Shown: positions 10,637-22,340 of the stretch, one piece after another
How the letters are laid out: the number at the start of each line of letters is the position of its first letter
Numbering within the stretch: position 1 is the first letter of the stretch
Assembly (NCBI GenBank): GCA_030522415.1
Contig: CM060131.1
Span: forward strand, 3,758,501 to 3,822,500
DNA: 64,000 nucleotides
Direction: 5' to 3'
DNA from: Channallabes apus
Lineage: Eukaryota > Chordata > Actinopteri > Siluriformes > Clariidae
Notes under the pieces: generated by a model
What the model was told of the DNA's origin: nothing
The model's database searches: none
The model's input: the letters and a program-made list of their open reading frames with translations, nothing else
Translations under genes and position numbers: made by a program

Positions 10637-10834
10637 GTATGATTATATTTTTTTATTCTAATCCCTTCAGTCCCAGAAAATGAAAGGAAATATTATTACC
10701 AATTTCTCATTCATTTTTCATGATACACAATCCAGTTAAGTGCAACAAATGTTTTGGGAACTGACCAATTAGGAGTATGTGGGATAATTTCAATTACACC
10801 GTATGAGATGTTAGTCATAACAATGACCACAGAA

Positions 10835-12060
10835 AACATTCAGGCCAAAAAACAATACTGTTTTCATGAATATTGGGAAGCAGAGTTTTTTCATGAATGT
10901 GAACAAAGATGTAATGTCGATCTGCACTGTACTGAATGCCACAGCAACTTTCAGGGATTTTCCTGCTGAACAGGCTGCAAAAAGAGAAGGTACAAGTTAC
11001 AGAACTGAATGCAACGCTTAAAAGACAACAGTCACTGTTGACCAAGCCAATAAAGAAGTTATTTAAAGTGGTGCACATGCTTACTAAGCATAAAAATGCT
11101 TTCACCGATAACTGGATGATTAAAGAGGCAATGACTGCGGTGGCTGAAAAATTATTTAGGGATCATAAACGTAAAGCAGAAATTATATCTGCTATTCCTG
11201 GTGCACAACTTTGAGTAAATACTGTGGCAAGGACAGTGTCTGCTCTGTCTGCTAATGGAGTGGAGCAACTACAATGAGACATGGCTACATGCAAATAATT
11301 GTTAATTCAATGTAATTGTAAAAAGTTGATTTTTTTATCAAAAAGTTGAAGAGTGATTTTTTTTATTTTCTATGTACAGATGGTATTTGATGACTCCATT
11401 AAAGAAGAGTTTTGTACCTTTCTTCCCCTGAAAACTACCAAGAGAGGAGTTGACATTTACAATGCTATGAACTACTTTGTGGGAAAATGTACCTACTGAC
11501 CTAGCTGGTGTTTATTACAACTGATGGAGTGCCAGCTATGACAGGGCACCATTCCTGATTTATTGCCCACTGCAGAGTGGACCCAGACTTTCCTAAATTC
11601 CTGAACTATCACTGAATTATTCATCAGTCTGTTTGTGGGAAGGGTATAAGCATGGATAATTTCCTGGCAGATGTTGTTAGGATTATTAACTCAGTTTGAG
11701 CAAAAGCAAAGCAACACAAGAGCTTCCAGCTGTTCCTTGAGGAATGTTCTGCTTAGTATGGGGATCTCCTTCTCTGAGCCTAGGTGGCTGAAAAGAGGTA
11801 AAGCATTACATTGGTTTATTACCTTGCTAAGTGAAATTAAGGCTTTCTTGGAAGCAAGGGAGGAGGATACTACCCTTCCATCTCAATCTGAGTGATCTTG
11901 TTTTCTCACACATGTAACTGAGAAAACAAATGACCTGAACCTACAGTTACAAGGTGTTATGATCAGCATGGGAGTTTAAGATGTTATGATAAGCATTAGG
12001 GAGTTTAAGGCAAAACTGTCATTTAACATTCAGCAAATAAAAACAAAACCAAGAACCAGT
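10835..12060 (+). pseudogene. decayed hAT transposase (GTF2IRD2/ZBED-type)
   Basis: Sequence pieces in shifting frames match the hAT transposases also co-opted in GTF2IRD2- and ZBED-like genes. In order: KKQYCFHEYWEAEFF (start), LTKHKNAFTDNWMIKEAM and AEKLFRDHKRKAEI at 11080-11190, then EEFCTFLPLKTTKRGVDIYN at about 11406-11465, a TTDGAPAMT-like stretch at 11519-11545, WLKRGKALHWFITLLSEIKAF near 11787-11850 and LNLQLQG near 11937. Many stops and frameshifts plus missing central sequence make it dead. No terminal repeats were identified. Confidence 0.82.
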
Positions 12061-12139
12061 CAGGGGGTGGAGGTATGGGGTGGAGGTGCCTTGGCAAATC
12101 ATATTAAATTATCTAGAATCACCCCTGCACTGGAGCACC

Positions 12140-12350
12140 ACCCGATATTGCTCTTACTGTGCATGCATGGTTAGACCAGAAATTTCCAGAATGTTGGCTG
12201 GGATGACGAGGACCTCAAGAAGTCCAGATCTCACTCCATATGATGTTTTCCTGTGGGGTTATGCAAAGGAGGAAGTACAGGACAAAAGCTTGCACAATGG
12301 AGGACTTAAGGAGGTTCTCAGCAATAACCCAAACGATTTCCTTTAGAATA
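12140..12350 (+). pseudogene. mariner-like transposase fragment
   Basis: The frame from 12080 reads SPDLTPYDVFLWGYAKEEV, the end of a DDE transposase catalytic core of mariner type (SPDLxPxDFFLWG). It follows the hAT relic directly and lacks both ends, so it is a fragment. Confidence 0.6.
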
Positions 12351-12540
12351 CGCAATGTGCATTCCATCTCTGGCTGATTGAGGAAACTGGTTGAGGCCAC
12401 TGGTGCATACAGTACATTGAAATTTAAAGATTTGCTTTAATTTTCCTATGTAATAAAGTACATTTACAATTTGTTTCAATGAATTTGTATAATAAATATC
12501 GACTTCAAAATGATTTTTTTATGTCTAAGTATTTTGTACC

Positions 12541-12552
12541 CCCCCCCCCCGG
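12541..12552. repeat. poly-C tract flanked by GTAC
   Basis: Twelve or so C residues between GTAC and GGTAC. Confidence 0.9.
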
Positions 12553-12607
12553 TACAGGCTGCTTCTGTGCATTATTTATTTATTTTTAATTATAAAATAC
12601 AGTATAT

Positions 12608-12957
12608 TGTCATGGTTCTTACTGTGTCTGCGTCGGGTGCGTGGTCGCGGCATGAATCCGGAGGAGACGAGCTGGCGGTTCGTTAAGTCTTTTTTATTAA
12701 ACATAAAAAAAGGTATAAACTTCCAACATAAACTAAACCTAAACACAACAAAAGCTAGATTCCTGACTGCTATTCAGCCAGGCTATTTAGACACAACATA
12801 AACATCAACCTAATTGGCTTTCCTCGGTTCAGGTGAGCTTCTTACGTCACCTGACCGAGGTGCAGACTGGGAACTGAAGTCAAAATGAAACACAAACCAA
12901 ACTACAAAACAAAACCAAAAACGGGCGTTAGGCGCCCTCTAGGGGTCAACCGTCACA
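12608..12957 (-). repeat. 3' LTR of copy A
   Basis: Starts on the - strand with TGTGACGGTTGACCCC and ends ...CCATGACA. The polypurine tract CTTGGGGTGGGATAC borders it. The ORF stop TGA (12946-12948) lies 10 nt inside this LTR. Confidence 0.9.
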
Positions 12958-13064
12958 GTATCCCACCCCAAGAAAATGCTCCTCCGGAGCATCACCGGAG
13001 GCCCCGGACACCCACCCCAATGTTCTACCTTCCGCCTCCTGACCAGGAGGCTGGGTGACGGGGC

Positions 13065-13400
13065 TGGAGACGTGCTCGGCGGCCGCTGGGCTAGAGACGT
13101 GCTCAGCCGCTGCAGCGCTGGAGACGTGCTCGGCCGCTGCAGCGCTGGAGACGTGCTCGGCCGCTGCAGCGCTGGAGACTTGCTCGGCCGCTGCAGAGCT
13201 GGAGACGTGCTCGGCCGCTGCAGCGCTGGAGACGTGCTCGGCCGTTGCAGAGCTGGAGACGTGCTCGGCCGTTGCAGGGCTGGAGACGTGCTCGGCCGTT
13301 GCAGGGCTGTAGACGTGCTCGGCCGTTGCTGGGCTGGAGACGTGCCGGGCCGTTGCAAAGCTGGAGACGTGCACGGCCGTTGCAGAGCTGGAACTGCGCT
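13065..13400. repeat. 27-bp minisatellite inside element A
   Basis: Tandem units of GCTGGAGACGTGCTCGGCCG plus GYTGCAR, encoding a nine-residue repeat on the - strand. It keeps the frame for its whole length. Confidence 0.9.
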
Positions 13401-13404
13401 CGAC

Positions 13405-13635
13405 GACTGCGTTGGAGCTTGCACTGAGCTCAACAGCGGCGTTGGAGTGTGCACTGCGCTCGACGACGGCGTTGGAGCTCGACAGTGGCGTTGGAGCGTG
13501 CACTGCGCTCGACGACGGCATTGGAGCTTGCACTGAGCTCGACAGCGGCATTGGAGCGTGCACTGCGCTCGACGACGGCGTTGGAGCGTGCACTGCGCTC
13601 GACAGCGGCGTTGGAGCGTGCACTGCGCTCGTCGG
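13405..13635. repeat. 30-bp minisatellite inside element A
   Basis: Units such as GGCGTTGGAGCGTGCACTGC GCTCGACGAC alternate with a variant carrying CTTGCACTGAGCTCGACAGC, giving a 60-bp higher-order repeat that encodes alternating decapeptides. Confidence 0.9.
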
Positions 13636-14536
13636 CTCAACGTCGTCCTCAAAGCCGGGAGGCGGCGGTAGAGTGGGTGCTTGGTGCAGCGCCTGCTGAC
13701 ACGCTAGCGCGCTGTCCTCGAAGCCTGGGGGAGGCGGAAGGATAACGCTCCCTAGCTCGCACGGAGACTGGATGATGGAAACGCCGTTCTCCTCTTCTTG
13801 CAGACACGGCACGCAGTCTTCCTCCACGACAGGCTCAGGCAGTGGCCGGGGGAGGAGCGCATCGTCCGGATCCGGGAGGGGGAACGCTTCCGGGACTACA
13901 GGCTGATTCTCCTGAACCTGGACGAATTGCAGTTGGAGCTGCAGCACCTGCTCGCGCAGGTCACGAATGTGCTCCTGGTTGAGCTCCGCCCACTGCCTGT
14001 AGAAGCCTACCTTGTCGCCGTGCCGCAGCGGCGCCCAGTCCTCCATGCTCAGCTCCGGCGGCGGGGGAAGCGTGCTGCCCACGCCGCATCGCCCATGCGT
14101 GTTTCCCTCCACGCCGGCTTCAGGCAGTGGCCGGAGGAGGAGTGCATCGTCCAGATCCGAGAGAGGGATCGCTTCCGGGACTACAGCCTGTTTCTCCCGA
14201 ACCTGGACGAATTGCAGTTGGAGCTGCAGCACCTGCTCGCGCAGGTCACTGATGCACTCCTCGTTGCGTTTCACCCACTGCCCGCAGAATCCTCCCGTCT
14301 CTCCCTCGGCCGCTACACCTGACTTGCCGGATGACGGGCCCGCAGCCTTCCCAGCTTCGCCTCGCCATTCTTTCTCTGGCTTTCACGCTGTCCTCCCGTG
14401 AGCTCGCCGGCTCGATGTGCACACAGTTTCCCCAGCCTTGCCAAACCTCCATCTCGCCGTGCTCCTCGCTGGCCTCCAGCAGTTCCGCCAGCTCGTTGGA
14501 AATGACGAGGGGGTCCTCCGCCATGCCGCTTATACG

Positions 14537-14547
14537 GTCTAGCTTTC
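14537..14547 (-). promoter_or_regulatory. self-complementary primer-binding site, copy A
   Basis: On the - strand AAAGCTAGAC follows the LTR after one G. Its exact reverse complement GTCTAGCTTT lies in the same LTR at 14695-14686. This is the Tf1/sushi self-priming layout. Confidence 0.7.
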
Positions 14548-14869
14548 TTGGTTCTTACTGTGTCTGCGTCGGGTACGTGGTCACGGCATGAATGCGGAGG
14601 AGACGAGCTGGCGGTTCATTAAGTCTTTTTTATTAAACATAAAAAAGGTATAAACATCCAACACAAACTAAACCTAAACACAACAAAAGCTAGACTATTT
14701 ATATACAACATAAACATCAACCTAATTGGCTTTCTTCGGTTCAGGTGAGCTTCTTAGGTCACCTGACCGAAGTGCAGACTGGGAATTGAAGTCAAAATGA
14801 AACACAAACCAAACTACAAAACAAAAACAAAAACGGGCGTTAGGCGCCCTCTAGGGGTCAACCGTTACA
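14548..14869 (-). repeat. 5' LTR of copy A
   Basis: Same sequence family as 12608-12957, but it has lost about 25 bp between the TATA box and the inferred RNA start and a few bp at its inner edge. Confidence 0.88.
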
Positions 14870-14874
14870 TATAT

Positions 14875-15067
14875 AAGCATTCAGTGTTGACATATTGTAA
14901 ATGTTCACATAAATAGCTAATTCAGCTGGTTTAGCTGGCAAACAGCTATTTAAATAATAAATATATTTTAATAAATGTATTAACAATATAACGAGTAGCT
15001 CTTGTAACTAGAATAAAAAAAAGGTTTGTTTATAGTCACTGCACATAAGCCTAGAAATAATAGGTCA

Positions 15068-15105
<38 letters not shown>

Positions 15106-16149
15106 CAAATGTGGACATGCTGTTTTGTCACTGTTGAAAACATCTCCACTTATGATTTCAAACGCCTGCTACATGTTTAAGAACTGCATAGAGGGAAGGA
15201 AAATTATGCAATTATGTATGATAGTCAGCAGGTGGTGATATTACTGCTACAAATATCACACACCACTCTGGTTATGTAATTCAGTGCCATGCAGAAATGT
15301 AGTGAATTAGAAGTATATTTGTTGTAGGGTGTAATGAAGTAAAACTAAATATCTAATGAAATACTATTCAAGTAAAGCATAGATAAATGAAATAATTACT
15401 TAAGTACAGTAATTAAGTAAATGTACTTAGTTACCTTCCAACTCTAGATTTGTCACAGAGCTGCTGCATTGCTGGATTGTCTTACATACATTTTTACCTT
15501 TCTGTTTTAGATTTGTGTTGATATACAGTATGGGGCTATGTTCTTTATCAGTTAGCTTCTTATTTGCTGGAATATAATGATACATTAGTGCTCAGAATTA
15601 CCATAATGTTTTAGTTTTAGTCACATACTGTATCAGGAACGCTACGTTTTTAGCTACTTACATTGCCAGATGTTAACATTTCATTTTGGTAAAACTAAAG
15701 GCATAAAAGTTGCCAAAGAAAGGGGAGCTTAGTAAAAAGTAGAGAAGAGAAAATATGTACTGTGTTTCTGTAAATATATGTGTTTCTGTGGAAAAACTCA
15801 TCCTTGTCAAGTTAAAAAAAATTTTTTGTTGAGTTCCATGTTAATCCAAGGTGTTGTCCAATGTATACTTACCTGAATCATTTGTGTTTTATTAGGCTTA
15901 AAATTAACCCTTTATTGCCCACCATGTTTCTACCATAACCTAGAACTGGATAATCGTTTTATCTCTATGAACAACATCATCGTTGATATTTGAATGTTAG
16001 TAAAATACCTAAAAATGACACCTGGAGCGAAACACTTCACAGTATAAAACTTTCTATACTTTCTATATGTTTTAAATATTTGAAAAAAGCTTTTTAGATT
16101 TTTAAAAATTCTATTCTTTTTTAAATAAAAAAAAAATTGTAACATGTAC
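14875..16149. other. non-coding; (CT)n and a faint hAT-like remnant
   Basis: A CT microsatellite at 15072-15103 is followed by sequence similar to 49180-49490, ending at 15446 with TACTTAGTTACCTTCCAACTCT, a decayed CAGAGGTGG-type hAT end. No gene is seen. Confidence 0.45.
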
Positions 16150-16375
16150 TGCAGCACAGTGAAATTATTATTTTTGCATATCCCAGTTAGGAAGATGCGG
16201 TCAAAGTGCAGGGTCAGCCAGGATGCAGCGCCCCTATAGAGCAGATAGGGTTAAAAAGCCTTGCTCAAGGGCTAGACAGTGGAAGCCTGACAATACTAGG
16301 GCTTGAATCCCCAATCAGTATCGCAGTAACCCACAGCCTTAACCTTCTGAGCCACCACTGGCCCCAGATTAAAAA
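16150..16375 (-). mobile_element. tRNA-derived SINE, second family
   Basis: Read on the - strand it begins GGGGCCAGTGGTGGCTCAGA and then GGTTCAAGCCC-like B box, and ends near CACTGTGCTGCAGTACATG. It shares the body GGTCA(A/G)..GCAGGGTCA and AGGGTTAA with the copy at 24165. Confidence 0.7.
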
Positions 16376-19010
16376 AATCTTTAAAAAAAAAAGAAAAAAA
16401 AGATATACTATATAAAATAAAAAATAGAACTGTATATTTAACTTAACTGAACAATTGAACAAGTGGATGCCTTTAATTTAAATCCAGTCTTGTCAGTTAA
16501 GTAATTTCTATTACCCAAACATGCATCAATTCATCTGTAATTTGTTAGTTAAAAACTAATTCTTAGAAACATACATGATGAGCAATAAAATTAATATCAC
16601 CTGCCTCTAACTAGCTACCTACCAGCTCAGGCTAATCAAGGCACCCTAAAAGTGCCACCTCCTCCCCAGATAACTGACACACACTGACTCACCATTCATA
16701 TGACTCAAAAGAAACCAATGTTCTTCAGACCATCCACCTTCTTCCACTGCTCTGTGATCTACTTCTGATGCTCACATGCCCATTGTAGGTGCTTTGGGTG
16801 ACGGACAAGGGCATGAGCACTCTGCCTGGTCTTTTTCTATCAATAGAAAGCAGAAAACTAAAGTAGGTGTTAAATTTCAGGCCCAGCATATGCTGCAGGA
16901 TGAGCAAGTGTAGTGTACTTTTAGAGCTACAGTATGTAGAAATAGTGGTTAGTCTAATGGTGCAATGTTAAACTCACTCATGCAAGAGGGGTCATTAAAT
17001 TAATTTATATTATGTAATACTGGTGTTTTTTTTTATAATTGCAAATTTTTAGACACTGGAGGAATTAGAGATATTGTTTTTACTGGGAGCAATTTTTAAA
17101 TCTCGTTAAACTTAATGAAATGTCAAGTTTTAAAGTAAGATATAGAGCTCTACTGGAGCCCAGGCACTTTTTTCCCGAGGCACTCTTGAATCTCTGTTGT
17201 GTGTATGAAATGTGCTAATGTGCTATACAAAATGTCTTGGTCCACTATTCTTGCCACTGCCCTACTGCTGTGGCTAAACCTGCTGTATTTTTGAATTTTC
17301 TGCAATAATTAAATGTAATTGAAACACATTTTTTTGGGGGGGAAGAGAACATTTAAGAAACAAACAGCCATTTCATAAATTGAGTAAGCAGTTTAAAATA
17401 AAGTTTACACTCAGTCACTTAAGCAGTGGAGACTACAGTATGTAATGTATGTAATCCCCAGAAGATCAGCAGTTTACAAAATACTCAAAACAATCAACCT
17501 GGTATCAACACCCATGACATATTTTTTTTTAAGTTTGGTGTAAAGATTAACAAAATATCCTGAACTGTATCTGCATGATTTTATGCACACACTGATTGTA
17601 TAACTGAAAAAAAAAATGCATGAAATTTCATTAAACTGCAGGCGTACAGGTGCTTCAGAGTGGTTTGACAAATATATTTTTTTAAAATTAAGTTTGAACT
17701 GTACTATCTATTTTGCATTTTGGCAATGTGATAAATCATTTGCATGTGACTCAAATTACAAGGTTCTTTCTTCTCAAATGAAATTTCATTAAATATATCT
17801 TCTGCAAATCCACATATTCATTCAGGATTTTATATATGTTAGAACTATATATATTTGAGTTCAAATAAAATCATCAGCATTATTTATAAAACTTTAGTCC
17901 CATTGTTCTATCACACCTTACGCCTGGTCTTGTTTTGTGCACTTTGACATGGTAAGCTGTGCATGCTGCATTTCACTGGCTACTGTAAGCAGCTTGCAAG
18001 CATGGTGTTGTGTACAGACCTGGATGCCTCACCTTGTATTTTGGGTTAAACTGGGTTACTTTGACATTGTGGGTTAGAAAAAAAAAATCAAACATCCTAT
18101 CAAGTTATCATTAATATAAATTAAGACAAATCCTGCCAAATATAGGAGATTGTTAAAACTGCATGTGAGATTTTACTGGTGCAGAGCAGATCAATACTGG
18201 CACACATGCCCCAGTAAAAGGGGTCTAGTGACTGCCATGCAAGTTGGTAACCTTAGACACATATCTGCAGGAAAATATGAAGCATTGTTGGCAATAGAAG
18301 CTGTTCTGTTTTCCTCTTCTTTTCTGACTTAATAAAATGTCATGATGTTGCTGAGAATCAAACACAACATGACAGTTCTTAGGATTTAGAAAGCTAACCA
18401 CATATATTATATTATTGGTTAGTTCTCCCCATTTGTGTTAAGATGGGAAAATTAAATAAAGGGAGACTACACTATCCCAACAAACAAAACAAAGCCATAA
18501 CCATGTTGAAATGTCAAAAGAACTAGCAGAAGAGGCAGCTCCAAATTATGTGTGAAATAATAATAAAACGTTTTAAGATTGCAGACAAGAATTATGACAG
18601 TTGAATTGAAATATTATTACAGTACAACTCTGATGAAATCCTTTTTGCTGCTGCTAGCAGCCATAAACAAGCTGTTTTTTTTTTTTTTTTAGCAACTTTA
18701 AACTAAAGCGATCATGCTACTGTAACATTAAATCATCATTTAACTGATAAAACCCCAAATAACTTCATGGTTGTATAATTTTATTCGATCAAACATATCT
18801 GCTTTTTTTTTTGTTGAAACATTGAGTTGTTCTCTTGCTCATGGTGTACCCAATAACTACAAACCACTGTTCATAGCACAAGGGGTTTATGCCTAGCCAT
18901 TTCAGTCACAGCTTCCGCCCTCTTTTGAGAATGCATTAGGACTCTTTATTGTTGTTAAATGTTAATATGTTAATACATTGCGAGATAGTTCATTAAGTGT
19001 ATTGGGTTAC

Positions 19011-19012
<2 letters not shown>
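16376..19012. other. no gene or clear repeat recognised
   Basis: AT-rich sequence with homopolymer runs. Both strands were scanned for splice-bounded exons and transposase motifs; none is supportable. Confidence 0.5.

Positions 19013-19050
<38 letters not shown>
19013..19050. repeat. (AAT)n microsatellite
   Basis: Tandem AAT units at the 3' border of the - strand LINE that follows, plausibly seeded from its A-rich tail. Confidence 0.95.
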
Positions 19051-19839
19051 TTGTTTTATTTAAAGGCAATATAAAATATACAAACAAGCAACAGCTTAAT
19101 AGCAAACAATAAAATACAAGAACAGTATGAGATAAAACAGTCATCACAGAGATTTCACCAGTAAAGTGATGTACAAGATTTTATTTGAGTGCAGCCTAAA
19201 ATCATGTTGAATAAGTGCTTGTAGTAGACAGGTCTTGAGGTGTGATATTAATATGTATAGGGAGTTTGTGTTTCAGATGTACACAGACATGGGGAGCAAT
19301 GTGACTAAAGGATCTAGAGCCCATGGCGGTCAACCAGGCAAAGGTATAAAGATAAGCCTTGATGAAAAAGAGTGAAGAGTATGAGAGGGCTACAGAACTG
19401 TATACAAACTGCTGATGCATGATGGGAATCAGTTATAATACAGAAAGCAGAATTCTGGATTAGTTAGGGCTTATGCATGAGCTTATGTTGGCCAGATAAA
19501 AGTGAATTGTAGTATCCAGGGTGTGAGATGGTCAATGCATGGGTGAGAATGGCAGCAGTTTGTGTGGGTAAGGGATGGACGGGACACGCAATGTGACAGG
19601 AATTAATCATTTTTAATAAGGGGTTTAAAAGATAAGATGCTGTCAAAAATGACTCCCAGGTTTTTAACCTGGGGAGATCACTATCAATACAAAGTGAAAA
19701 ACTATTAGACTTACTGTAAAAAAGCAAGTTTTTATTTCATTTAAGCAATTGGTGAGAGAGAAGGAGGCAAGGATGGAGTTAGACAAAAAATAGAAGAAAA
19801 AAAATAGGAAAATAGACATTAGAAACCTATAGGGGCCTA

Positions 19840-19874
<35 letters not shown>

Positions 19875-20025
19875 CTGACCAATTGGAATCTGTCAGAGAT
19901 ATGCCAGTGATGCCAAAAACAGCAGTTTAACAAAATTGTGTGTGAGACAGGGTCTGCACTCAAATCAAGCAGAACAAGAATAGTTAAAAGTCCAGCATCA
20001 GCAAACATAAAATGATCCTAGAATT
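19051..20025 (-). pseudogene. L2/Rex1-like LINE reverse transcriptase, 3' part
   Basis: On the - strand the frames include AGLLTILVLLDLSADPVSHTIL (motif A region, in shortened form), TQTAAILTHALTISHPGYYNSLLSGQ and SSLFFIKAYLYTF, followed by a 3' untranslated end. Stops and frameshifts are frequent and a (TA)n run interrupts it at 19840-19870. It continues upstream at 21560-22340 beyond an insertion. Confidence 0.72.
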
Positions 20026-20864
20026 TGTGATACTAGGATCACATACAGCAATAAATATGCTTTTTGGTCACACATAGCTTTTCTGTTTGATCAAATGCAA
20101 CAGTAAAAGACCTTGGTGTGACTATAGATTCCATTTGTCATTTGAAGCTTGTGTAGATAATATTACCAGGATAGCATTCTTTCATCTCAGAATTATTGAC
20201 AAAATAAGGAATATATTATCACTAAATGATGCAGAAGAAATTTTTATCACCTCTATGTTTGACTATTGTAACGCCCTACAGTTTGATTGTTCAACTAAGT
20301 GCATGAAGACAGTCCTGGCCTTGGCTGATGCAGACACCAATTCTTTGAGGACTTGTGACTGCAGTCACTCAGTAGTTCAGGACTGAAATTTTCAAGACTC
20401 TACCTGAGCCTCCAATAACAAACTGGACTCCATATTAACTTAAAGACAGTATGACTGTACAGTGAAACCTCGGATTGTGAGTAACGTGGTTTGCAAGTGT
20501 TCCGTAAGACGAGCAAAGACTTTTAATAAATTTTGACTTGGAAAACAAACAAGTCTTGGTTTACGAGTACCGAGTATCATGTATGCGCTTCTTGTTTTGA
20601 CGCCGAGCCAACGGTTTTTCTCTTTCTTGCGCTGCAGAATTGTGGGTAATCATCTCTCCTGCTGGGTCTTAGTGCTCATCTCTTACTGGTATAATCAACA
20701 TCCGTGCATGCTTGTACTGTTTACTATAACACTGTGACCACATGTTTGTGTGGAAAACATATTTTTTTTGTGTTTGAAAGCGCGTGTGTACAGCGCGTGT
20801 CTCTCTCTCTCTCTCTCTCGCCTTTATTGTCTGTGTGTGTGTATGTGAAGCAGGGAGGGGGTGC

Positions 20865-20913
<49 letters not shown>

Positions 20914-21558
20914 TAAAGGCGAGAGAGAGAGTGTGTGTGTGTGAACCGGCACGGTGTCAAATTATGTGTGCGTGCACACATAATGCACACTCCACAGCGC
21001 AAGAGAGAGAAAAACACACACACAGCGCCTGCACACATAAACGGAAACATTTATCTGTCTGGATTTATTTGTACTTTTTTTAAAGGTAAAGTGCAGGTTA
21101 ATTTGTTTTATTTTTACTTTATATTTTGTGTTAATTATTTTTTATGTATTTATTTTTTTGGGCTGTGGAACGAATAATTTGAGTTTCCATTTTTTCTTAT
21201 GGGAAAATCTGATTTGCTTTGATTTACGAGTGTTTTGGAATACGAGCCCACTTCCGGAACGAATTCAATCCAAGGTTCCACTGTAAATCAATTCCTGCTA
21301 TCCGTTATCACTCAAATGAGGATGGTTGTTCCCTGTTCCTCTCAAAGTTTCTTCCTATTGCCATCTCAGGGAGTTTTTCATTGCCATTGTCGTCTTTGGC
21401 TTGCTCATCAGTGACAATCTGATAATTTTGATACATGCACATTTTCTCACATTTCATACACATTTCCCTAATTTTCCTTTGATTCAGTAAAGATGCTTTG
21501 CGAAACTGACCATTATTAAAAGTGCTATCTGAATAAAATAAAATTATTGAATTGAATA
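20026..21558 (+). mobile_element. L2/Rex1-like LINE (5'-truncated), inserted in another LINE
   Basis: The + strand frame from about 20087 reads HLSFEACVDNITRIAFFHLR, KIRNILSLNDAEEIF and FDYCNAL, the end of a LINE reverse transcriptase. The 3' region resumes at 21284 with TCTCAAAGTTTCTTCCTATT and CATCTCAGGGAGTTTTTC and ends AATAAAATTATTGAATTGAAT. It is split by a mariner-type MITE (20460-21283) and lies opposite to, and inside, the LINE on the - strand. Confidence 0.7.
20460..21283. mobile_element. mariner-type non-autonomous element
   Basis: The ends are CAGTGAAACCTCGGATT and AATCCAAGGTTCCACTG, imperfect inverted repeats flanked by TA on both sides (20458-20459, 21284-21285). The interior has CT, GT and CA runs and no transposase. 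A fragment of a similar right end lies at about 27840-28028. Confidence 0.85.
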
Positions 21559-21559
21559 C

Positions 21560-22340
21560 TTGGTGACCTTCAACTAAACAGTTCCTGTGCTATGTTTTCT
21601 GCAGAACCCAGACTGAATTGACTGAAACAGATTATTGTCAATAAGGTGAGCATAAACCTCTGTGGCAAATGCATTTTCCAAGAATCTTTGATGGGGAGAT
21701 TTGATTTATGCGTAAATAATTGAGATTATTAGGGTCACTGCCAGAATCCAGAATTGGAATTATTACAGCTGTTTTAAATGGAACAAAGCTGGAGATGAGA
21801 GAGGAGTGAATAATGTGAGTTTTAACGGAGAGGAGTGAGGACATACAGGGTTTCACCAGCTGAGGTGGTAAGGGATGGAAGATTTAGATTTATGCATAAG
21901 ATTCTGACCATTTCTGCATCAGCAGGAAGCTTAAAATTAGGAAGAGGTGTGACTGGAGATCAGTCAAAACACTGTTAAAGGAAGCTATATGAGGTATTTG
22001 TCAAGGACTGACTGCTGATGAATATTAATAATTTTGGTGTTGAAGAGGGTCATAAAAGCATCACATTGAGCAGTGCAACATACAATATGAGTGGAAATGT
22101 GTAAGAAGGTTTCAGAAGTAAATGAGATAGTTCAGGTTTTTAAAGGTGCAAAGGTATTCACGTTTTGTAGTTTCACGTTGTAGTAGGTTATCAGGTCCTA
22201 AGGAGTAGCTAAATTCTCACTGCCTAGGAGATTACTGATTGCAGTGGTCAAGGTGGAGGTATTGATGTCAGCAAATGACAGGAATGCCTTTGTGGCGGTG
22301 TTTTAAATTTTATCCACAGGACATTAAAAATCACCCAGTA
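21560..22340 (-). pseudogene. L2/Rex1-like LINE reverse transcriptase, 5' part
   Basis: The - strand reads FVPFKTAVIIPILDSGSDPN, then PSKILGKCI and, after a frame change, LIDNNLFQSIQSGFCRKHST. These are the fingers region of a CR1/L2-group reverse transcriptase. It ends at 21560 and continues in order at 20025. Confidence 0.72.

Larger units (their letters stand above)
12946..14524 (-). pseudogene. proline-rich repeat protein of copy A, frameshifted
   Basis: The ATG at 14524 is the first after the LTR and starts MAEDPLVISNELAELLEASE. A frame change near 14280 joins it to a 442-codon frame ending at 12946. A predicted coiled-coil block (RDLREQVLQLQLQFVQV) occurs twice, each followed by VVPEA and DDALL...RPLPE. 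Then come PPPPGFEDSALACQQ, decapeptides of the AVHAPTPLSS type and about 18 nonapeptides of the ATAEHVSSP type from a 27-bp minisatellite. No known domain is recognised. Copy B (58098-56845) is the undisrupted relative. It may be a structural or captured host-derived protein; the function is unknown. Confidence 0.75.
12608..14869 (-). mobile_element. non-autonomous LTR retrotransposon, copy A
   Basis: Direct repeats of 350 bp (12608-12957) and about 322 bp (14548-14869) have TGT...ACA ends. TATAT lies directly outside both ends (12603-12607 and 14870-14874), a perfect 5-bp target duplication. The ~1.6-kb interior codes on the - strand for one repetitive protein and shows no gag knuckle, protease, reverse transcriptase or integrase. 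Read on the - strand, 5' LTR, primer site, ATG, ORF and a G-rich polypurine tract (12958-12975) come in the normal retrotransposon order. The LTRs differ by indels, so the copy is not recent. Confidence 0.9.

Noticed and set aside
12976..13745. Several + strand ORFs of 60-190 codons in the minisatellites of element A (likewise in 56756-57909)
   Set aside because: They are antisense shadows of repeat DNA whose unit length is a multiple of three. The order LTR, primer site, ATG and polypurine tract supports only the - strand frame.
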